Assembly (NCBI GenBank): GCA_003551945.1
Contig: PUNZ01000186.1
Location: 1-17,424, forward strand
DNA length: 17,424 nt
DNA from: Halovenus sp.
Lineage (GTDB): Archaea; Halobacteriota; Halobacteria; Halobacteriales; Haloarculaceae
Direction: 5' to 3'
Position numbers and translations under genes: made by a program. Within the stretch, counting starts at the first letter, position 1. The number at the start of each line of letters is the position of its first letter. Below the pieces are notes generated by a model. That model made no database searches. It was given only the letters and a program-made list of their open reading frames with translations, and was not told where the DNA came from. This document shows, in pieces, positions 15,070-17,424 of the stretch.

Positions 15070-15075
15070 TTTATT
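15070..15075 (+). promoter_or_regulatory. TATA box of rnhB
   Basis: TTTATT, centred about 28 bases before the ATG at 15101, preceded by ACAAACA. The box lies inside the open frame that runs back to 15056, so the leaderless start 15101 is preferred. Confidence 0.55.
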
Positions 15076-15100
15076 CCGGTTGGCCACCGGTCTCCGAGTA

Positions 15101-15736
15101 ATGGATGTTGGCGTTGACGAGGCCGGGAAAGGGCCCGTTCTTGGGTCGATGTTTGCTGCTGCAGTAGTCGCTTCTCCGGGGGACCTCCCAGATGGTATCA
15201 AGGACTCGAAACAGTTGTCACAGAACCGCCGGGAAGAGCTCGCAATGGCCATTCGGGACGTTGCGGAGGCAGTTGCTGTCGTTGAGATTCCTGTTGAACG
15301 AATTGATGAGCCGGACGCTAATATGAACGAGCTTACCGTGTTCGCACAGGCAGAGGCACTCTCTCAGGTTGTGAAAGATGGTGACACGGGAATTCTTGAT
15401 GCGGGTGATACCAATGCGGTTCGGTTCGAACGTCGCGTGCAAGATGCAGTACCACATGATGTAACGCTCAGAGCCGAGCACAAAGCTGATGAGACTTATC
15501 CAATTGTTGGCGCTGCAAGCATCATCGCGAAGGTTGCCCGCGAAGCACATGTCCATGCCTTGGCTGCTCAGTATGGCGCGATTGGCAGTGGATACCCGAG
15601 CGATGAAACAACCCGGGAGTTTCTCCATGCGTTTGTTGCACAACATGGGGAGTTACCACCGTGTGCTCGCCACTCCTGGCAAACGAGTAAGGACGTTCTG
15701 GCCGCACAGGACCAACTATCTCTCACTGAGTTTTGA
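15101..15736 (+). CDS. rnhB: Ribonuclease HII
   Basis: Cleaves the RNA strand of RNA-DNA hybrids and initiates removal of ribonucleotides from DNA. 211 residues, matching archaeal RNase HII. The DEDD active site is complete: D6-E7 in GVDEAGKGPVLG, D100 in ILDAGD, D130 in EHKADETYP, followed by the conserved VGAASIIAKVARE. The glycine-rich SGYPSD loop near the C terminus is also present, and the protein ends in SLTEF. The frame is open from an ATG at 15056, but the core motif begins immediately after the ATG at 15101 and the TATA spacing agrees. It is convergent with the gene at 15770-17050, with 33 bases between the ends. Confidence 0.95.
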   Translation: MDVGVDEAGKGPVLGSMFAAAVVASPGDLPDGIKDSKQLSQNRREELAMAIRDVAEAVAVVEIPVERIDEPDANMNELTVFAQAEALSQVVKDGDTGILDAGDTNAVRFERRVQDAVPHDVTLRAEHKADETYPIVGAASIIAKVAREAHVHALAAQYGAIGSGYPSDETTREFLHAFVAQHGELPPCARHSWQTSKDVLAAQDQLSLTEF

Positions 15737-15769
15737 TAACGGTTGGCTGCTGGGAGTCAATTTGTGCGC

Positions 15770-17050
15770 TCACTCCAATTGGGTACGTTCCAGCTTTTTC
15801 GCGGTCTCTTTCACGAGTTCTTCATCGGCAGCGCGAAATTCCTTGGTGAGTTGCTGCGCAGCGCTTACTTGCTCTTTTGCGAGGTCGATGGCCTTGTCCG
15901 CTTCTGGTTTCTGGCCTGCTTCCCGGGAAGTCTCTATGAGGGATTCTGCATACGCACACCGTGCCCTTGTCAATGCAGCGATGACCTCTTGCAGGTCGGT
16001 TCGAATTGTTTCCGTGTCACCAGCAAACGTAAAATCTGTCCCCCAGCCTGCGGTAAGCGCATCGCGATAGTGCTCGAATGCCTCGTTAAGCTGTGCAACG
16101 CGAACCTCTTCTTGGTCTGTTTTTTCGGCCCGTTCTCGTGCTTGTTTGGCCTGTGCAAGGGGACGAACACGGATATTCTTCAGCGCATGCTCAGCACGCT
16201 CAAGCCGTGATTCAATAACTGAAGGCTCTTCGATAGATGCACGTCTGGCAAGCATCTGGGCATTTTCAAGGTGGTCACGAGCCCGCCAGAGTTGTTTGAC
16301 AGCGCTGGTATACTCTCGGGATTCGACCTTCTGGTTTCCTTCCGACATCAGCGTTGCAGCGCGGACGATTCGAGCATGCATTTCTGTTCGGTAGAGTTCC
16401 GTCTCTGTCGAATCGATTCGCTGTCTAAGTGCAGGGAGGTCCTCGATAGCGGACTCATCAAGGGTTTGTTTAACACGATTGCGAGCCCGACTGAGCTTTT
16501 CTTCTACAACTGCTCGTTCCGAGCGAACTGTTCCTAACTCCCCTCGCTCGATTGCTTCACCAACGGCAGGGAGTGTCTCATTTGCTGCTTCGAGCATGGA
16601 AACCGCATATTGCCAGCACTGACTCACATGAGTAAGCGTTGAAACGGCCGCCCCAAGAGCCGTTGAGTCGCTAATTGTGAGCCGATAGGTCCCCTCCGGC
16701 CAGATAGCTACCGTCAGTGCTGACCGCAGCAACCCATCATCAACGTCAACATCTTTGATATCGATGTACGAAATTGGTCGGACAAGCGTGTCCTCAGATG
16801 ATGCCACGACAAACAATAGCTTGCGGTCTGTGAGGATGACGAGCGTTCGTGCTGTCCCGTCGACGGTGAGTTGCTCTTTTTGTCCGTCTTTTTCAACGGT
16901 CAGATGGTCGGTCTTGCCGAGAAGGCGCTGGTGAACGAATTCGTCATCGTCGAGCTCTGACTCGACAGTATCAACGATTGTTTGAACGTCTGGCGCTTTC
17001 GCATTCTCCGAAAAGAGGCGAGTGCGTAACGACCCTACTCTATTAGCCAT
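15770..17050 (-). CDS. Uncharacterised protein: PH-like N-terminal domain plus long helical region
   Basis: 426 residues, function unknown, no signal peptide or membrane helix, so probably cytosolic or peripherally membrane-bound. Residues about 25-140 look like a bacterial-type PH (bPH) or GRAM-like beta domain: GKTDHLTVEKDGQ, then TLVILTDRKLLFVV, the 'new strand plus RR/RK' pattern of such domains, and YIDIKDVDVDDGLLRSALTV. The remaining ~280 residues are nearly all amphipathic helix rich in Glu, Arg, Ala and Gln, with coiled-coil or repeat-like character. The start at 17050 follows a TATA-like box by about 25 bases; an ATG at 17086 lies upstream of that box. It is divergent from the E1-alpha gene. 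A membrane- or lipid-linked scaffold is one possibility, not more. Confidence 0.8.
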   Translation of the reverse strand: MANRVGSLRTRLFSENAKAPDVQTIVDTVESELDDDEFVHQRLLGKTDHLTVEKDGQKEQLTVDGTARTLVILTDRKLLFVVASSEDTLVRPISYIDIKDVDVDDGLLRSALTVAIWPEGTYRLTISDSTALGAAVSTLTHVSQCWQYAVSMLEAANETLPAVGEAIERGELGTVRSERAVVEEKLSRARNRVKQTLDESAIEDLPALRQRIDSTETELYRTEMHARIVRAATLMSEGNQKVESREYTSAVKQLWRARDHLENAQMLARRASIEEPSVIESRLERAEHALKNIRVRPLAQAKQARERAEKTDQEEVRVAQLNEAFEHYRDALTAGWGTDFTFAGDTETIRTDLQEVIAALTRARCAYAESLIETSREAGQKPEADKAIDLAKEQVSAAQQLTKEFRAADEELVKETAKKLERTQLE

Positions 17051-17070
17051 GACTCTCCCACTATACTTTG

Positions 17071-17078
17071 TTCGATGT
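17071..17078 (-). promoter_or_regulatory. TATA-like box of the PH-like protein gene
   Basis: The minus strand reads AAGTATAG, centred about 25 bases before the ATG at 17050. It supports 17050 over 17086 as the start. Confidence 0.5.
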
Positions 17079-17123
17079 CTTGTCATTTAATTATTTCTCA
17101 GACTCTAACTATCGATACTGATA

Positions 17124-17134
17124 CTGCCTGGCAG
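17124..17134. repeat. 11-bp palindrome in the divergent intergenic region
   Basis: CTGCC-T-GGCAG, two perfect 5-base arms around one base, just after a GATACTGATACTG direct repeat. It lies between the divergent promoters. Chance is not excluded. Confidence 0.45.
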
Positions 17135-17140
17135 AATCAC

Positions 17141-17168
17141 TATGCTGCTGGGCTGAGAGAACAGCATA
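17141..17168. promoter_or_regulatory. Inverted repeat covering the TATA/start region of the E1-alpha gene (possible operator)
   Basis: TATGCTG (17141-17147) and CAGCATA (17162-17168) are perfect 7-base inverted arms around a 14-base spacer. The second arm ends on the A of the start codon. TATGC also falls about 25 bases before the start, where a TATA box should be. A repressor bound here would block both; if the transcript starts upstream it could instead be an mRNA hairpin. The spacer contains CTGAGA, seen in TPP riboswitches, but the rest of that element is absent. Confidence 0.45.
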
Positions 17169-17424
17169 TGCACCAAGCCATCGAAACAACGCCATTTACA
17201 GACCTTGCCGTGTCGGCGGACCAAGCGCGAGCGCTGTACCGAGATATGCTTCGTGCCCGACGCTTCGATGAGCGCGCCGTTTCGTTGCAACGACAAGGGT
17301 GGATGAGCAGCTACCCACCGTTTCGTGGACAAGAAGCCTCACAGATTGGGGTTGCCCATGCGCTCAGTGCAGATGATTGGCTCTTTCCAACCTATCGTTC
17401 GAACGCGTTACAGCTTGCGCGAGG
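17168..17424 (+). CDS. 2-oxoacid dehydrogenase E1 component, alpha subunit, N-terminal part (cut by window edge)
   Basis: Thiamine-diphosphate-dependent decarboxylase subunit of a pyruvate or branched-chain 2-oxoacid dehydrogenase complex. The first 85 residues are seen of the usual ~360-370. They match the family: YRDMLRARRFDERAVSLQRQG, then SSYPPFRGQEASQIGVAHALSADDWLFPTYRSNA, including the GQEA and DW-x-P-x-YR signatures. The ThDP-binding GDG...NN motif is beyond the edge. In haloarchaea pyruvate is generally oxidised by ferredoxin oxidoreductase, and these E1-E2-E3 clusters act on other 2-oxoacids or remain unassigned, so I give no substrate. E1-beta, E2 and E3 are expected downstream but not visible here. 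Confidence 0.9.
   Translation, partial: MHQAIETTPFTDLAVSADQARALYRDMLRARRFDERAVSLQRQGWMSSYPPFRGQEASQIGVAHALSADDWLFPTYRSNALQLAR

Noticed and set aside
17148..17161. CTGAGA within the inverted repeat before a ThDP-enzyme gene as a TPP riboswitch
   Set aside because: Only this hexamer fits; the other conserved segments (such as the ACCUGAU-type loop) and the ~100-base length are missing.
1..17424. CRISPR arrays, transposases, integrases, toxin-antitoxin or restriction genes
   Set aside because: None was found on reading both strands; the only mobility sign is the tRNA-His repeat pair.

Overview
The window is haloarchaeal chromosome. The proteins are very acidic. Recognisable genes include archaeal Pus10, archaetidylserine-type PssA, SMC/ScpA, a Tat lipoprotein and a PGF-CTERM surface protein. 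Most genes have a TATA-like box about 25-29 bases before the start codon, the haloarchaeal leaderless-transcript layout. The base composition looks less GC-rich than many haloarchaea. I do not assign a genus.

Layout. 1-1866 (minus): an overlapping thiamine operon thiE-thiM followed by an SDR oxidoreductase cut by the window edge. 1949-2195: a tRNA-His gene (minus) whose 3' end and downstream flank occur twice, as a 61-bp direct repeat 130 bp apart. 2334-2789: a small Cys-cluster protein of unknown function. 2818-3504 (minus) and 3639-4877 (plus): PssA and a threonine-synthase-like PLP enzyme, divergently arranged. 4965-9792 (plus): a small coiled-coil protein, then smc and scpA, which overlap by 8 bp. 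9870-15736 (plus): a Tat-exported lipoprotein alpha/beta hydrolase, pus10, a secreted M61-like metallopeptidase with PKD-type domains and a PGF-CTERM tail, and RNase HII. 15770-17050 (minus): a PH-like/helical protein of unknown function. 17168-end (plus): the start of a thiamine-diphosphate-dependent 2-oxoacid dehydrogenase E1-alpha gene.

How the genes work together. ThiE and ThiM make and salvage thiamine phosphate, which as ThDP is the cofactor of the E1 enzyme at the other end; this is a metabolic link, not a demonstrated operon. SMC and ScpA form the condensin-like chromosome-organising complex, and the small coiled-coil protein just upstream is a candidate partner by position only. Pus10 modifies the T-arm of tRNAs, and RNase HII removes RNA from RNA-DNA hybrids. 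The rest is ordinary metabolism and surface biology.

No defence island, CRISPR array, transposase or integrase gene is visible. The strongest unexplained structure is the duplicated tRNA-His 3' end. Next are the inverted repeats before the E1-alpha gene and the uncharacterised proteins at 2334, 4965 and 15770. Starts were chosen mainly by TATA spacing combined with the position of the conserved domain; several are inferences.
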